DNA of 64,000 nucleotides from Okapia johnstoni. Its lineage: Eukaryota > Chordata > Mammalia > Artiodactyla > Giraffidae. The notes below the pieces were generated by a model. The model saw nothing but the letters and a program-made list of their open reading frames with translations, had not been told where the DNA came from and did not search any database. Location: the NCBI GenBank assembly GCA_024291935.2, contig CM044318.1, positions 86,130,001 to 86,194,000 on the forward strand. The letters are read 5' to 3'. A program made the position numbers and the translations under genes. This document shows positions 33,436-44,183 of the stretch, piece after piece (position 1 is the first letter of the stretch; every line of letters starts with the position of its first letter).

Positions 33436-34532
33436 ATTTGCCTAAATAGTTCCAGAAAAACATCTACTTCTGTTTTATTGACTATACCAAAGCCTTTGAC
33501 TATGTGGATCACAACAAGCTGTGGAAAATTCTTATACAGGTGGGAATACCAGACCACCTGACCTGCCTCCTGAGAAATCTGTATGCAGGTCAAGAAGCAA
33601 TAGTTAGAACTGGACATGGAACAACAGACTGGTTCCAAATAGGAAAAGGAGTACATCAAGTCTGTATATTGTCACCCTGCTTATTTAACTTATATGCAGA
33701 CTACATCATGTGAAATGCTGGGCTGGATGAAGCACAAGCTGGAATCAAGATTGCCGGGAGAAATATCAATAACCTCAGATACGCAGATGTTACCACCCTA
33801 TGGCAGAAAGCAAAAAAGAACTAAAGAGCCTCTTGATGAAAGTAAAAGAGGAGAGTGAAAAGGCTGGCTTAAAATTCAGCATTCAGAAAACTAAGACCAT
33901 GGCATCTGGTCCCATCACTTCATGGCAAGTAGATGGGGAAACAATGGAAACAGTGAGAGACTTTATTTTGGGAGACTCCAAAATCACTGCAGATGGTGAT
34001 TGCAGCCATGAAATTAAAAGATGCTTGATCCTGGGAAGAAAAGCTATGACCAACCTAGACATCATATTAAAAAGCAGAGATATTGCTTTGCTAACAAAGG
34101 TCCAGCTAGTCAAAGCTATGGTTTTCCCAGTAGTCATGTATGCATGTAAAAGTCAGACTATAAAGAAAGCAGAGTGCTGAAGAATTGATGCTTTTGATCT
34201 GTGCTGTTGGAGAGTCCCTTGGACTGCAAGGAGATCCAAAAAGGAAATGAGCCCTGAGTGTTCACTGGAAGGAGTGGTGTTGAAGCTGAAACTCCAATAC
34301 TTTGGCCACCTGATGCGAAGAACTGACTCATTGGAAAAGACTCTGATTCTGGGAAGGCAGGAGGAAAAGGGGATGACAGAAGATGAGATGGTTGGATGGC
34401 ATCACTGACTCGATGGGCATGAGTTTGAGCAAGCTCCAAGAGTTGGTGCTGGACAGGGAAGCCTGCCGTACTGCAGTCCATGGAGTCGCAAAGAGTCGGA
34501 CACGACTGAGTGACTGAACTGATTTGCCTAAA
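33436..34532 (+). mobile_element. BovB LINE, 1.1-kb 3' half with 11-bp target-site duplication
   Basis: The body 33447-34521 spans from the reverse-transcriptase domain to the 3' end (GAGTCGGACACGACTGAGTG). ATTTGCCTAAA at 33436-33446 and 34522-34532 is a perfect duplication, so the insertion is complete and simply 5'-truncated. Coding remains are described separately. Confidence 0.96.
33468..34200 (+). pseudogene. Degenerate BovB ORF2 (reverse transcriptase) remnant
   Basis: Two main open segments, 33504-33713 and 33800-34180, carry BovB RT-like protein. The first includes the FIDYTKAFDYVDHNKLW-type start (33474 onward) but ends at a stop after YADYIM. The catalytic YADD box, in another phase at 33780-33791, reads YADV, so the second aspartate is lost. 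A one-base loss in the following TTATGGCAGAA context shifts the frame, and a TGA stops the tail near 34177. The endonuclease domain is absent. It cannot encode an active enzyme. Confidence 0.88.
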
Positions 34533-34639
34533 AACAGGACATCAATTTTTTAAAAATGTCCCCTTTCTCTCTCCATGGAGGACCAAAGTTAATGACTGGA
34601 GAAAACTAGATCCTTATCAGCCCAGAGGACTCTGCATAA

Positions 34640-35110
34640 GGTTGACTTTTAAAAAATGCACTACTTGAGAGTTGTGGGTCAAGTTTTATTGGGGGCGAAA
34701 TGAGGACTGTAGCCCAGGAGACAGCACTTCAGGGAGTTCTAAGAGATTGCTCCAAAGAGCAAGGGGGGTAGGACAGTATATATGTGATTATGATGATGGG
34801 GGAATTCATGCAATCAAGCACATTTATTTTTAGAAAATTTCTGCTAGTCACAAGGAACAATCATCACCATGAAGGATTTTAGTGCTTTCCTAGATGTGAG
34901 GAGCTCCAAGAATTGGGCTCCTAAATAAATTTCTGAGAATATCTAAGTATCTAGAGATCTGTCCTGCTAGAGGACCTCATTTCTGCTTTCCACCCACAGC
35001 TCCTTTCAGAGGTGTTGAAGATCAGCAGCTGCAGCAGCACCTGACTTAACCCTTATGGAGGTATCTGGCAAGCACCCATGGCAAGTGCCAGTCTGTAGCT
35101 GACAGTAACC
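34640..35110 (-). mobile_element. Ruminant ERV-type LTR, copy B
   Basis: It starts GTTGACTTTTAAAAAATGCA on the plus strand, then TTTTATTGGGGGCGAAATGA and GTAGCCCAGGAGACAGCACT, closely parallel to copy A (29258-29740) and in the same orientation. It starts about 110 bp after the BovB. Confidence 0.65.
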
Positions 35111-35520
35111 AGCCTCACTCACTGGGCTTGTCTCCCATTCGTTTCCCTGTGTTATATTTACCTTCCCACAGTTTCCCCTGGAAACTCAGTCACTTCTCTG
35201 CACATTTGTTGCTCTTTTGTTAAGGGTTCCAAGCACCCCTGTGAGTCACCCGGCAGTGGTGCCCCGTGTTTGAGAGATGCGTGAGCAGTGAACTTCTATT
35301 TGTCTCTTATTAATCTTTGGTCCATGAAATTTGCAGGGCCCCAGCCAGTGAAGCGGAGGTGAGTAGAAGAATATTCCCGCCCTCCCACCCCCGTGAAATC
35401 ACAGAGAGCATAGAGCTGCTCTCTGCTCTGGAGGAATGCAGGAAACACCCCTTCCCCAGTGGGGAACTTAGGGTATATCTGTTCCAAGAAGGGACACCCC
35501 TTCCAGGGCCAGAGGGTGGG
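35111..35520. mobile_element. ERV-like sequence, unclassified
   Basis: It lies between LTR copy B and a second LTR family. The text CAGTTTCCCCTGGAAACTCA and TTGCAGGGCCCCAGCCAGTG suggests retroviral-type non-coding sequence, but I see no readable gag, pol or env frame. It could be single-copy. Confidence 0.3.
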
Positions 35521-35767
35521 CTCTTATCTAACACTCGGAAATGAATTGTCCAAGGAGACACACAGCTGGCAAAGCAAGAGACTCTGTTGGAAGGGGTGCC
35601 CAGGCAGAGAGCAGCAGGAGGGGAAGGGAGCGCGGGAGGACTGCTCTGCCATGAGGCTTGCAGTCTCGGGTTTTATGGTCATGGGGTGAGTTTCCAGGTT
35701 GTTTCTGGCCAGTCGTCTTGTGTGGCCCATATTTGGTTTGATTCAGGGTCCTTCCCAGTGGCAGGTG

Positions 35768-36285
35768 TGTTGACTTAAAAAAATAGTCACAACCTAAACG
35801 TTGAGGGTTATTTTAATTGGCAGAAATTTTTAGGACTTCAAGGTGGGGAGGCAGCATCTCAAGGAGCCCCGAGAGAACAGCTCTGAGGAGGTGAGGAGAG
35901 GAGCCAGGTTCTATAGAAGTTCTGTGACAAAGGGCAGGTGTCTGAACATCAAAAGATTACTGCTAATTAAAGAAAACTAGATATCCCGATTTAAGGAATT
36001 TAGTGCTTTTCTATGAATGGGAAGATGGAAGAGTCTGGGCTCCCTGAAATGATTCCTTCCGTATGTACCTCAGCTGTCCAGGCCCAGCATCCTGTGTGTT
36101 CACATCCTCAGTTCCTCGGGGCTCACCCTGGGGAGTGGCTGCAGTCTGACGGCCAGCAGATTGCAGGGGTTCTTTCCTTCCCGAGTTTCCGCAGGGCTCA
36201 CTGGCTCCCTGCTGGCAGGGGCTGTAGTTGCTGATGACTGTGACATCCTTTGTTTACTGATACGGCAGGAAATATTCCACTTCTC
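35768..36285 (-). mobile_element. Ruminant ERV-type solo LTR, copy C, nested in another LTR
   Basis: It begins TGTTGACTTAAA and ends CACTTCTCA, fitting TG...CA termini, about 518 bp. The block GAACATCAAAAGATTACTGC and the neighbouring TTTAGTGCTTTTCTATGAAT match, reversed, the copy at 37628-38313. Flanking GGCAGG and CGCACG may be a decayed 6-bp target duplication. It is inserted in the BTLTR1-like element. Confidence 0.7.
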
Positions 36286-36373
36286 ACGCACGTCTCTCAG
36301 CCAAGAGGGATTCCAGCGTGAAGGACTCTAGGGGTTGTAAGGACACTACGGGCTGGTGTATCCCTCGTCTCTC

Positions 36374-36582
36374 GTGTGTGCTCAGCCGTGTCTGACTCTT
36401 GTGACTCCAAGGACTGTAGCCTGCCAGGCTCTTCTGTCTGTGGAATTTTCCAGGCAAGAATACTGGAGTGGGCTGCTATTTCCTACCCCATGGGGTTTTC
36501 CCAACCCAGGGATCTAGCCCTCATCGCCTGTGTCTCTTGCATTGCAGGCAGGTCATTTCCCACTGAGCCATCAGGGAAACCT
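36374..36582 (-). mobile_element. Bov-tA SINE nested in an ERV LTR
   Basis: TGTGTGCTCAGCCGTGTCTG, GGCAAGAATACTGGAGTGGG and an antisense head ending CTGAGCCATCAGGGAAACC. The host LTR resumes downstream. Confidence 0.93.
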
Positions 36583-36640
36583 TCTCCCTGTTGGCCCCTC
36601 CTGAATTCTCCCAGTTAGTTTTCCGAGGCAGCATGGTGTT

Positions 36641-37627
36641 CCTGATCAGCACCTCAGGCTGTGAGACAGCTCAGGCACATGGGCCTGGCCGAGGCGGTGC
36701 TTTCCATCCGCAGTTCCCTAACACATCCGCCTTATGCAGGTGCTCAAAGCTGACATGAAGGAGGCGGTTACCTTCCCCTGTGTGGGTGCCGTGGCCATCA
36801 GGAAAGAAGGCACAGTTTGATTGACCTTTGAACCAGCATTCAATTTGGGGTGGGGGTCACAGGATTTTCAGGCCTCTATGTCCACCTCTCCTCTTTTCAG
36901 ATGAGCAGACTGAGAATCAGAGGAAAGTGACTTGCGTGTCCTGGTTGGTGGTCAGGAGTGGAGGCCAGGGTGTACCTGGGCACTGCCGTCCCCTTCTGCT
37001 CTCCCTGCAAGATCATCATTCTGGGGGAGGGGGTCAGGTCTTCACTGTCCACAAATGACTCTGGGCTCTGAAGTCGTGAGGCCCACCTGCCTAGGTGTGG
37101 GGTGGCAACTTCTCTCCAGATGTGTTTTGCCAAGGTTGTTCAGGAGGAAGGAGAGACAGGTGTGGCTGGCCAGGGGTGAGATAGCCTCAGTGCACTGTCC
37201 CCACTAAGTGCAGGGTCCAGAGCGCTTGTCTGCTGGACCCTCTGTCCACCAAGGTGGTCTCGCCATCCCCCAGGACTGCTAAGTGCAGGCACAGAGCAGT
37301 CGGAGGGAACCTGGAGCACCAGGACTGGCCCCTGCAGGTGTGCAGAGCGATGGGGGCAGGGGAAGGGAGGTGGGGTGTGCATGGCTGGGTGCCAAGGCAG
37401 CTTGAGTGTTTGCAGTGACGAAGAGGTTATGGAGGCCCCTGAAAAGGGCAGGCTTGCTCAGCCAACTGGTCGCCGTCTGGACATCCCAGGTTACAGTCTG
37501 CTCAAGAGCACCACCTTCTTTTAAGGCCTGCGGGGGCCTTTCCTGAAATGAGTCGGGAGGATCCTGGGCTCTGCCCCCTTGTTTTCTGTGAATACAGAGC
37601 AAAAAATGGCTGCATCTGAACAAATCT
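36641..37627. other. Single-copy DNA with a MIR-like stretch
   Basis: 36880-37010 (CTCTTTTCAGATGAGCAGAC, then AGGAAAGTGACTTGCGTGTC) resembles antisense MIR. The rest is unrecognised, with no gene. Confidence 0.45.
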
Positions 37628-38313
37628 GTGGACAAAGAATGTTGCTGCCAGATTAGCAGGGCTTCCCAGGTGGCTCAGTGGTAAAGAACCCGCCTGCCAG
37701 TGCAGGAGACACAAGAGACCTGGGTTGGATCCCTGGGTCGGAAGATCCCCTAGAGGAGGGCGTGGCAACCCACTCCAGTATTCTTGCCTGGGAAGCCCCA
37801 CGGACAGAGGAGCCTGGCGGGCTACAGTCCAGGGGGTCACACAGAGTCGGACGCGCCTGAGCACACGAGCAAGCAAGCAAGCACACGAGCTTTATGAGCA
37901 AACAAAGGACATTGCGGCCATCGACCCTCGGCCCCTGCAGCCGCCCCGAGTGTGCCCCTGGAGAGGAGTCAAGATAGAGAAAGCAGGACACTGGCCCCAG
38001 GTAGCCGAGGGGCACATCAAAAGGAGCAATTTCAATGAGCCCAGACTCTTGCACCTTCCCATACACAGGAAAGCGCTAAATTCATTGGCTTGAGATGTCT
38101 GGGTTTTCTTTAATTAACAGTAATCTTTTGATGTTCTGACTGCCTGGGCTGTGCTGCAAACCCCTGTCTCTCCTGGCTCCCTACCCCCTACCTCTATCGA
38201 GTGGTCCCTCCAAGGGCGCTGAGAGGCTGCCTCCAGCCTTGCATCCTCAGCACGTCTGCCGAGTGAAACGTGACTCTCAAATTTTAGGTTGGCACTGTTT
38301 TCCAGTTGACAAC
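37628..38313 (+). mobile_element. Ruminant ERV-type LTR, copy D, opposite orientation
   Basis: Reverse-complement comparison with copy C gives matching blocks in order: AAACAAAGGACATTG, GAGCCCAGACTCTTGCACCT, GCGCTAAATTCATTGGCTTG, TAACAGTAATCTTTTGATGT, and an end near CAGTTGACA (38303-38311). It therefore points to the plus strand. A Bov-tA splits its 5' end. Confidence 0.65.
37659..37890 (+). mobile_element. Bov-tA SINE inside ERV LTR D
   Basis: GGGCTTCCCAGGTGGCTCAG, GGTTGGATCCCTGGGTCGG, CAACCCACTCCAGTATTCTT and GTCGGACGCGCCTGAGCAC, with a short GCAA repeat tail. The flanks GATTAGCA (37651) and TATGAGCA (37893) may be a decayed duplication. Confidence 0.93.
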
Positions 38314-38439
38314 ACCCACACTTGGTGTCCTGAGTCGCTTCTGTCAGCTCTGACAGAGCACTGCCCATGGCTTTCTCTGGGATCCATCTCTCTGTGGTTC
38401 TGGAGTGCGGGAGAGAATTGCTAATCCTGTGTCCTAATC

Positions 38440-38790
38440 ACCCTGTCCTGCTCCTGTAATTTGCAAATTAACGTCTCCTGTCTCTCTGGGCCGATGGCTG
38501 GTGACAACACAGACAAGGAATGTGAATGCTTTGGGGACAACCGCACTGCCGCTGGTGTTTGGTTAATGGGATAAGTTATAATTTCACACTCGAAAATATC
38601 AGCATCCATCCAAAATGAGTACATTTACAAGCAATTAGTGTAGATTATGGATTTGAAATGAAGAAGGAAATATATTAATATGTCTAATTACTATGTTGAT
38701 TAGGCGTCGGTGCCATAATATTTCATACCTAAATGCTAATGTTGATGATGCTGTAATTATTATATTTCTTTTTGGAGTGCAAAAATGAAG
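38440..38790. promoter_or_regulatory. AT-rich single-copy block with octamer and homeodomain-type motifs
   Basis: ATTTGCAAAT at 38459-38468 is immediately followed by TAACG. Downstream come TATATTAATATGTCTAATTA near 38670 and GCTAATGTTGATGATGCTGT near 38734. The block is repeat-free and very AT-rich beside GC-rich DNA. It is one of the strongest enhancer-like textures in the window, but conservation is untested. Confidence 0.4.
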
Positions 38791-40110
38791 CCCTGCTATT
38801 CTGTTCCATAGCAAAGAACAGACCCCGGCCTGGCCCTCGGGGGTCCAGGCGTCCCACTGCCCACCGCTCACCTGCCAGGGCCCGTGCCATCCAGACAGTG
38901 TCTGTGCGGATGGACATTGTCAACTGAAACCCAGAGGACAAGGCAGCAGCCGCGGTCACATCAGAGCACGTGCCGCCTGTGAGGGGGCTGGGGTTACAGA
39001 AAGGCTAGCTGTGCACTTTGGGATTTCAGGGAGTTTGCTGCACTCAGACAGCTTGTAATGCCTCGAGCGTCAGGTCCAAGCCTTGATGCCCTGGAACGTG
39101 TGCCGTGCACTGGGGTGGGCCAGCTGCATCCTCAGGGGCCCCAGGTCCTCGGAGGAGGCGCTGGGGGCTTGCGTTGCCCAGGGTGGGGTGATCAGGTGGA
39201 GCGCCCCAGGTGGCCCAGAGCATCCCTGATTTTAAAACCAACAGTCCTGTGTGCCAGGAACACTTTCAGTCCCGGGCAAATGGAGATGGTTTTTTGGGAC
39301 TCTTCTGGTTTTAAGACTGAAGACCCCTTAGCCTCGGGCAGAACCACGTGGCAGCCCGCTCCCCCTGGGGCTCCAGTGAGACCCTGCCATGGTCTGTGGG
39401 ACTGACGCTCAAGTGAGGGCCGCTGGATGGACAGGGGGACACAGGGCGGCTTTGTCACGATAGCGAGGACACCCGGAAGTTAAAACAGTGCCTTCCATGA
39501 CGCTTCTGTTCTGAGCATGTGTGACTGCTCAGATCACTTGGTCTGAACACGGCTTTGGGCCTTGAACGGCACCTCCAGGGTGAGCTGAACTCCAGACCAC
39601 AGATGGCAGGTAAGGGCTTCAGCTCACCGACACACTGGCCGTCTCCTGCCGAGAGCCCTGGATGCCAGGCCCGGATTCCCAGTTGGATGAGTGCCCTTCA
39701 AGCTGACCCTCTGCCTGATGTTCCCTCTGCTTCCCTTTGGGGGTGTCATTTGATACTTCCCTTTTGAGGGACCCACCCATCCCATTGGACAGAGTCTAGT
39801 GGGACCTAGATTAAGGGGCCCTTGCATTCCTCGGGAGGAGGGGGCGCCCCACCCCAGCAGGGCAGTCAGTAGGTTCCTCTGAAGACCCTGAGTCCCGCGT
39901 GAAGGGACAGAAAGGTTAAGGTGGCTGGAGGTGCTTCCCCCACAGAGGCACTGGGCACATCAGCTTTGTGGCCCGAGGCTCTCTGGAGCTACCTGGTTTC
40001 TGTCTTTCTGTGCCTGGTTCCCCAGCTGGTTCTTTGAGTCTGTGAACTTCTTTCATAGGCTTCTGATGAACTCCCTAAGGGCCTGAGTTTTCCAGATTGG
40101 TTTAGGTTCT
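38791..40110. other. GC-rich single-copy DNA
   Basis: No repeat or gene recognised. Frames on both strands mirror each other. Confidence 0.45.
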
Positions 40111-40343
40111 AACAGTCTGAGAAAGGGCTTCCCTGGTTGCTCCGTGGTGAAGAACCCACCTGCCAATCCAGGAGATGTGGGTTCGATCCCTGGGTGGAGA
40201 AGGCCCCCCGGAGGAGGAAACGGCTTCCCACCCCAGTATTCCTGCCTGGAGAATCCCATGGACAGAGGAGCCTGGCGGGCAACAGTCTGTGAGGTCGCAG
40301 AGTCAGACACACCTCAGCAACTAAGCAACAACAGCTTGAAAAA
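40111..40343 (+). mobile_element. Bov-tA SINE with probable target-site duplication
   Basis: The body 40125-40329 runs GGGCTTCCCTGGTTGCTCCG, GGGTTCGATCCCTGGG (B box) and GAATCCCATGGACAGAGGAG. AACAGTCTGAGAAA at 40111-40124 and AACAGCTTGAAAAA at 40330-40343 match at 11 of 14. Confidence 0.93.
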
Positions 40344-41330
40344 CCTCATGTCTGCAGAAATCAGTCCCTGGATTTAGAGCATGTCAGGGCGGGTTGGGGT
40401 CTCTGAAGACCCCGGAATCACACCCTTGCAGTGACTGGTGCTCTGCTCTTTCCAGCCCAGTCTCCCTTTCGGGAGAGCCCTGGTGAGAACATGAATTTAG
40501 AAGCTGCTGGAATCTAGCCACCCAAACAAACTGCATCTGGTTTTCCGCTGACCTCAGCTCAGCCCATGGTGGAGACAAGATTCTCTGAGCATGGCCACGG
40601 GGCATTCCTGGGGCCCGGTCCTGGCGTGGGGTGAGAAGGGAGGGATTTGAGGGGGCCTTTTCTCAGGCTGGCCAGTGCAGCAGGGGCAGCCAGCTCCCTC
40701 CCAGACGTCATGTTCCTTTGTAGCAGGTACCGGCGTTGGGCACCGGGCCAGGGGGCCCAGCAGACAGCCCCACGAGCGGTTCTGGTGTTGGGCCTGTGGA
40801 CCCGCTGTTCCCGTCCCAGTATAAGAATGAGGTCCCCTCTCTCCTCCAGCTCAGCTTGATGACCAGGAAAACTGTCCCTCCTCACCCGGAAAGTCAGTTA
40901 CCTGCCACCTGTTGTGTGTTCCGGCTGCTATTTCATTAACGGAGCAGCCTTGGGAGGACAGCTGTCTGGGCACGTCTGAGAATCAGGGGGCGGGGGCATC
41001 TCAGTCTCTCAGTCAGGCGGGACCAGTTTTTGGCCATTCGATCCAAAAGTTACATTCGGGTAGCCCCTGACTGGCCCAGCCCCCTTCTGTGGCCAGTGCC
41101 TGGCCGCACGGGCGATGCCTTCATCTGCTGTGAACGAGCCCTCGGGGGTGGGAGGAAGCTCGGTCCCAGCAGCTGGAAGAGTGCCCGGCCAGGCCCTAGA
41201 GAGCTGCCTTCAGGGATGTGCTGATGACATCATCCTTGGGACCTCGTGGCCTTGGAGCGGCATCGGAATATTAGCAGTGGGAGAGGGTGTCGCTGAGAGG
41301 GAGAGCATCTGAGGAGTCTGGTTTCAGAGT
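40344..41330. other. GC-rich single-copy DNA
   Basis: No repeat or gene recognised. Confidence 0.45.
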
Positions 41331-41560
41331 TTCGGGTGACGGATCATGTTCTTAATGGGCTTTGATTAGGTGGGTGATTGAGGCCCCGTTCTCTCTGTCG
41401 TACGGGAAGGATATCCGTTTTCAGATGCTTTTGTGCAGCCCCCTGATTGCTCAGTGGTCTGGCAACAAAGTAGAAAGAATCTGCCTTGGCTGATTAATTG
41501 GAAGTTGGGAAATTATCTTTTTCCTTGTCCTTGAGAATTTTATCCACTTTTTGAATACTC
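41330..41560. promoter_or_regulatory. AT-leaning single-copy block
   Basis: It contains GGGCTTTGATTAGG near 41358, TCTGGCAACAAAG near 41458 and GCTGATTAATTGG near 41489. Candidate regulatory element by texture only. Confidence 0.3.
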
Positions 41561-42150
41561 GGCTGCTCAGATCAGGTGAGCGTTATCATGTGAGTCTGAG
41601 CTCGGCTCACTGACATTGGGGAGTGGCTCGAGCTGGCCTGACTCATCCTTGGAGATTCCTGTGCGATGAAGCAGCCCCATGGCTCTTCCTGGGGACCCTG
41701 CTGCCTTTGGGCAGAGATGGAGTCGCTGGGGTGCCTCCCCTTGTGGTCACAGTTGGATGCTCAGGGAGAGAGAGGAGAGGGACAGACAGGAGACCTGCCA
41801 CGTCCAGGCTATTCCTGGGCCGGATCTGTCCTGCTGCTGGGGGGCTGCCCTGGGGAGGGGCTGCTGAAAAGGGCTGGGAGACCCCCAGAGACTCAGGCTG
41901 AGGCCGGTCCTGAAAGCCCCACTCTGTCACTGCCCCTGGGTTGGTGTGGACATGCAGGCGTCACGCTGGAAAGCTGGTTGTCAGTTTTATGTGCAAATTG
42001 AACCCTGCCAAGCACGTTGGTGGAGATGATTAGAGTTTGGAGTCCCTAGTGTATCTGCTCTCCGAAATAGAGGGTTTTTCCATAAGTAAACAGTTACCTT
42101 CCACATCCTCTTGCAGCAATCTGGATCCCTCTTCACTGAATCTTTTTAAA
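41561..42150. other. GC-rich single-copy DNA
   Basis: Three overlapping plus-strand frames and one minus-strand frame around 41623-42001 are mutually exclusive and have no domain. No gene is called. Confidence 0.45.
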
Positions 42151-42540
42151 GCCGAGCCATCCTCAAAGCAATTTAAAAAGAGGTATAACTAATAAGCCAG
42201 CAGTGGAGACAAAATGAAATCATAAAGAACACTCAAATAACCCAGGAATAGTCAGAAAAAGAGGAAAAAGGGAATGAAGGGTCATTGGAACAAAAAAGAA
42301 AATCACTAGCGAAACGATAGGTTTAATGCAAGGGAATCGACAGTTGTATTAAATGCAAATGTCCTAAACATCGTAAATATCTTGAAGCAATTTTAAAGCC
42401 AAGATTATCAGATCAGATACAGACGCAAGGCCCATCGATATGCATGATAAGTTACAAGAGACCCACTTTACATATGAAGACATAGTTGGTGTAAAATGTA
42501 AAAATGAGAGAAGCTGTATCGTGCAGAGATCGATTGAACT

Positions 42541-42632
42541 AGGTCCCGGACCCCGCCTGTGCCCTGAGGTCCCCTGGGCCGGCCACCCCGCCTCCGGTCA
42601 GGGGTCTCAGGGGCGGCCGCGCCCCCTCCCCA
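42541..42632. other. GC-rich block embedded in AT-rich L1M
   Basis: About 92 bp of very GC-rich sequence, with GGGCCGGCC near 42577 and a GCGGCCGC site at 42613-42620. It replaces the expected L1 text between two otherwise colinear L1M segments. No repeat family is recognised for it. Confidence 0.7.
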
Positions 42633-43113
42633 GTCAGAACGGGACTGTTATCAGGGGCGAAGAGGGACGTTACATTCAGATGAGAGGTCAGTGAATCAAA
42701 AGACACAATCCTGAATGTGTGTGAAACTAATAAAAGAACTTTAAAATTTGCGAAGCAAAAACTGATTGGATTGACAAGGGAGACAGACAGATCCATAATT
42801 AGAGTTGGAAGCTGTAATTCTCTCTGTGTAATCAAAGGAACAAGGAAACAGAAAAATCAGTGAGGATTTGGGAGACCAGGGCAGCATTCTCTTTCAGCTT
42901 GATCTTGGTGACTCAGGATGAGTCTCCCCAAAAGAGCAGACTATTCGTTCTTTCCGACTGCAGGTGAAACTGTCACCAGGACAGACCGTGTGCTGGGCCA
43001 TACGGTGAGCTTCAATACCTCGACATACCTAAAATAAACAAATTATGTAAGGTATATTCGAGATATGAAAATGTGTGGGACACAACTAAAGTAGTGTTTT
43101 GAGAGACACTTAT

Positions 43114-43266
43114 GGGTCTCCCGCATTGCAGGCAGATTCTTTACCAGCTGAGCCACAGGGAAGCCCAAGGGTATTGAAGATCCAGAGGATCTTCCCAACC
43201 CAGGAATCGAACCGGGGTGTCCTGCATTGCAGATGAATTCTTTACCGACTGAGCTGTCAGGAAAGC
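43114..43266 (-). mobile_element. Bov-tA-type SINE, double-head form
   Basis: One antisense head (43114-43166, ending GCCACAGGGAAGCCC) is followed by a spacer AAGGGTATTGAAGATCCAGA. A second head follows, with GGATCTTCCCAACCCAGGAA and a GAACCGGGGTGTCCTGC box, ending at 43266. The BovA tail is absent. The same layout is seen at 17301-17499. Confidence 0.88.
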
Positions 43267-43620
43267 ATGACTTTAAATATTTGTATTTAAAATAAGAACA
43301 GTTTAATATCAAGAATCTGTTTCTTTTTTCCAGTTTTTTTTTAACTGGAAAAAGAACTAATCAATCACAAAGCAAACATAAGAAAGAAAATACCAAAGAT
43401 AAGAGCAGAAACCAATGAGATTGAAAACAGAAAAGTAGAGAAAATTGATAAAACCAAAAGCTGGTTCTTGGAAAAGATCAATACATTTGATAAACCTTTA
43501 GTCAGACTTGTCAAGATGAAAACAGAGAGGACACAATTTGTCAATATCAGGATTGAGAGAGGGAGTCATTACAGATCCTAAAGGCACTAAAAGATAAATA
43601 GGGAATATTGTCAAATAATT

Positions 43621-44183
43621 AATGTCATAATTATTTCAGAGTTGTGGGGCATCTCTATGTAAAATTATTTATTGACCACAGGCTGGTGGTGGGAGGGATG
43701 TAGAGGTGAGCAAGGCACAGCCCAAGGGCCAGGCCCTTCCATGCTAAGAGGATGGATGAATATGTTGGCTATGACCACAGCCCAGGGACTGTAGATGCAG
43801 GTTCTTAGCATGAATGGACATCGTACTCTGGGGATGTCAGGACTGATGGGCACCATCTGGGGCTCAGAGATGCTTTCCATGGGCACTGGGGGTTCAGCTG
43901 AGCTCTCCAGGATGGGCACGCATGTCCTAGGTTGAGGGAGCGGCTTGAACGAAGAACCTAGAAGTGGGAGACGATATTTCCTTTTTACTTCAAAGTAGGA
44001 GGCCTGGCTTGCTAAAGCTCTGGGGAGAGTGAACTGGCCTGCATAACTGGCATGGCTGGATTCAAGCTTTCGAATGACACAGTTAAGAATCTGTCACCAC
44101 TTTTCCGCTGTGGTTTCCTCCAAGTCATCTTCATTCTCAGGCAGACTCTTCCCACAGGCTGACAGAAATAGCCACGAGAGCTC
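43621..44183. other. Single-copy DNA
   Basis: No repeat or gene recognised. Confidence 0.45.

Larger units (their letters stand above)
35521..36640 (-). mobile_element. Bovine ERV LTR (BTLTR1-like), interrupted twice
   Basis: The plus-strand blocks GAATTGTCCAAGGAGACACA, GCAAAGCAAGAGACTCTGTT, GCTTGCAGTCTCGGGTTTTA and GATTCAGGGTCCTTCCCAGT are followed, after an inserted LTR (35768-36285), by TCTCAGCCAAGAGGGATTCC. After a Bov-tA (36374-36582), CCTGAATTCTCCCAGTTAGT continues it. The order fits an antisense ruminant ERV LTR that I recall as BTLTR1. Confidence 0.6.
42150..43620 (+). mobile_element. L1M LINE, degenerate ORF2 region
   Basis: Long A-rich sense L1 text: GTTACAAGAGACCCACTTTA near 42451, GAATCAAAAGACACAATCCT near 42695, AGAAACCAATGAGATTGAAA near 43408, and AAAACCAAAAGCTGGTTCTT near 43452. 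These fall in the order endonuclease to early RT of L1 ORF2. It is broken by stops, a GC-rich block (42541-42632) and a SINE (43114-43266). Confidence 0.85.

Noticed and set aside
35111..35520. Possible retroviral internal region with gag-like coding
   Set aside because: No frame of useful length shows retroviral protein features. Only LTR-type noncoding text could be argued.
40125..40329. tRNA-like heads with B boxes (GGTTCGATCC) as tRNA genes
   Set aside because: All such sites are the heads of Bov-tA or related SINEs with BovA tails or target duplications. No intact cloverleaf with a proper 3' end was seen.
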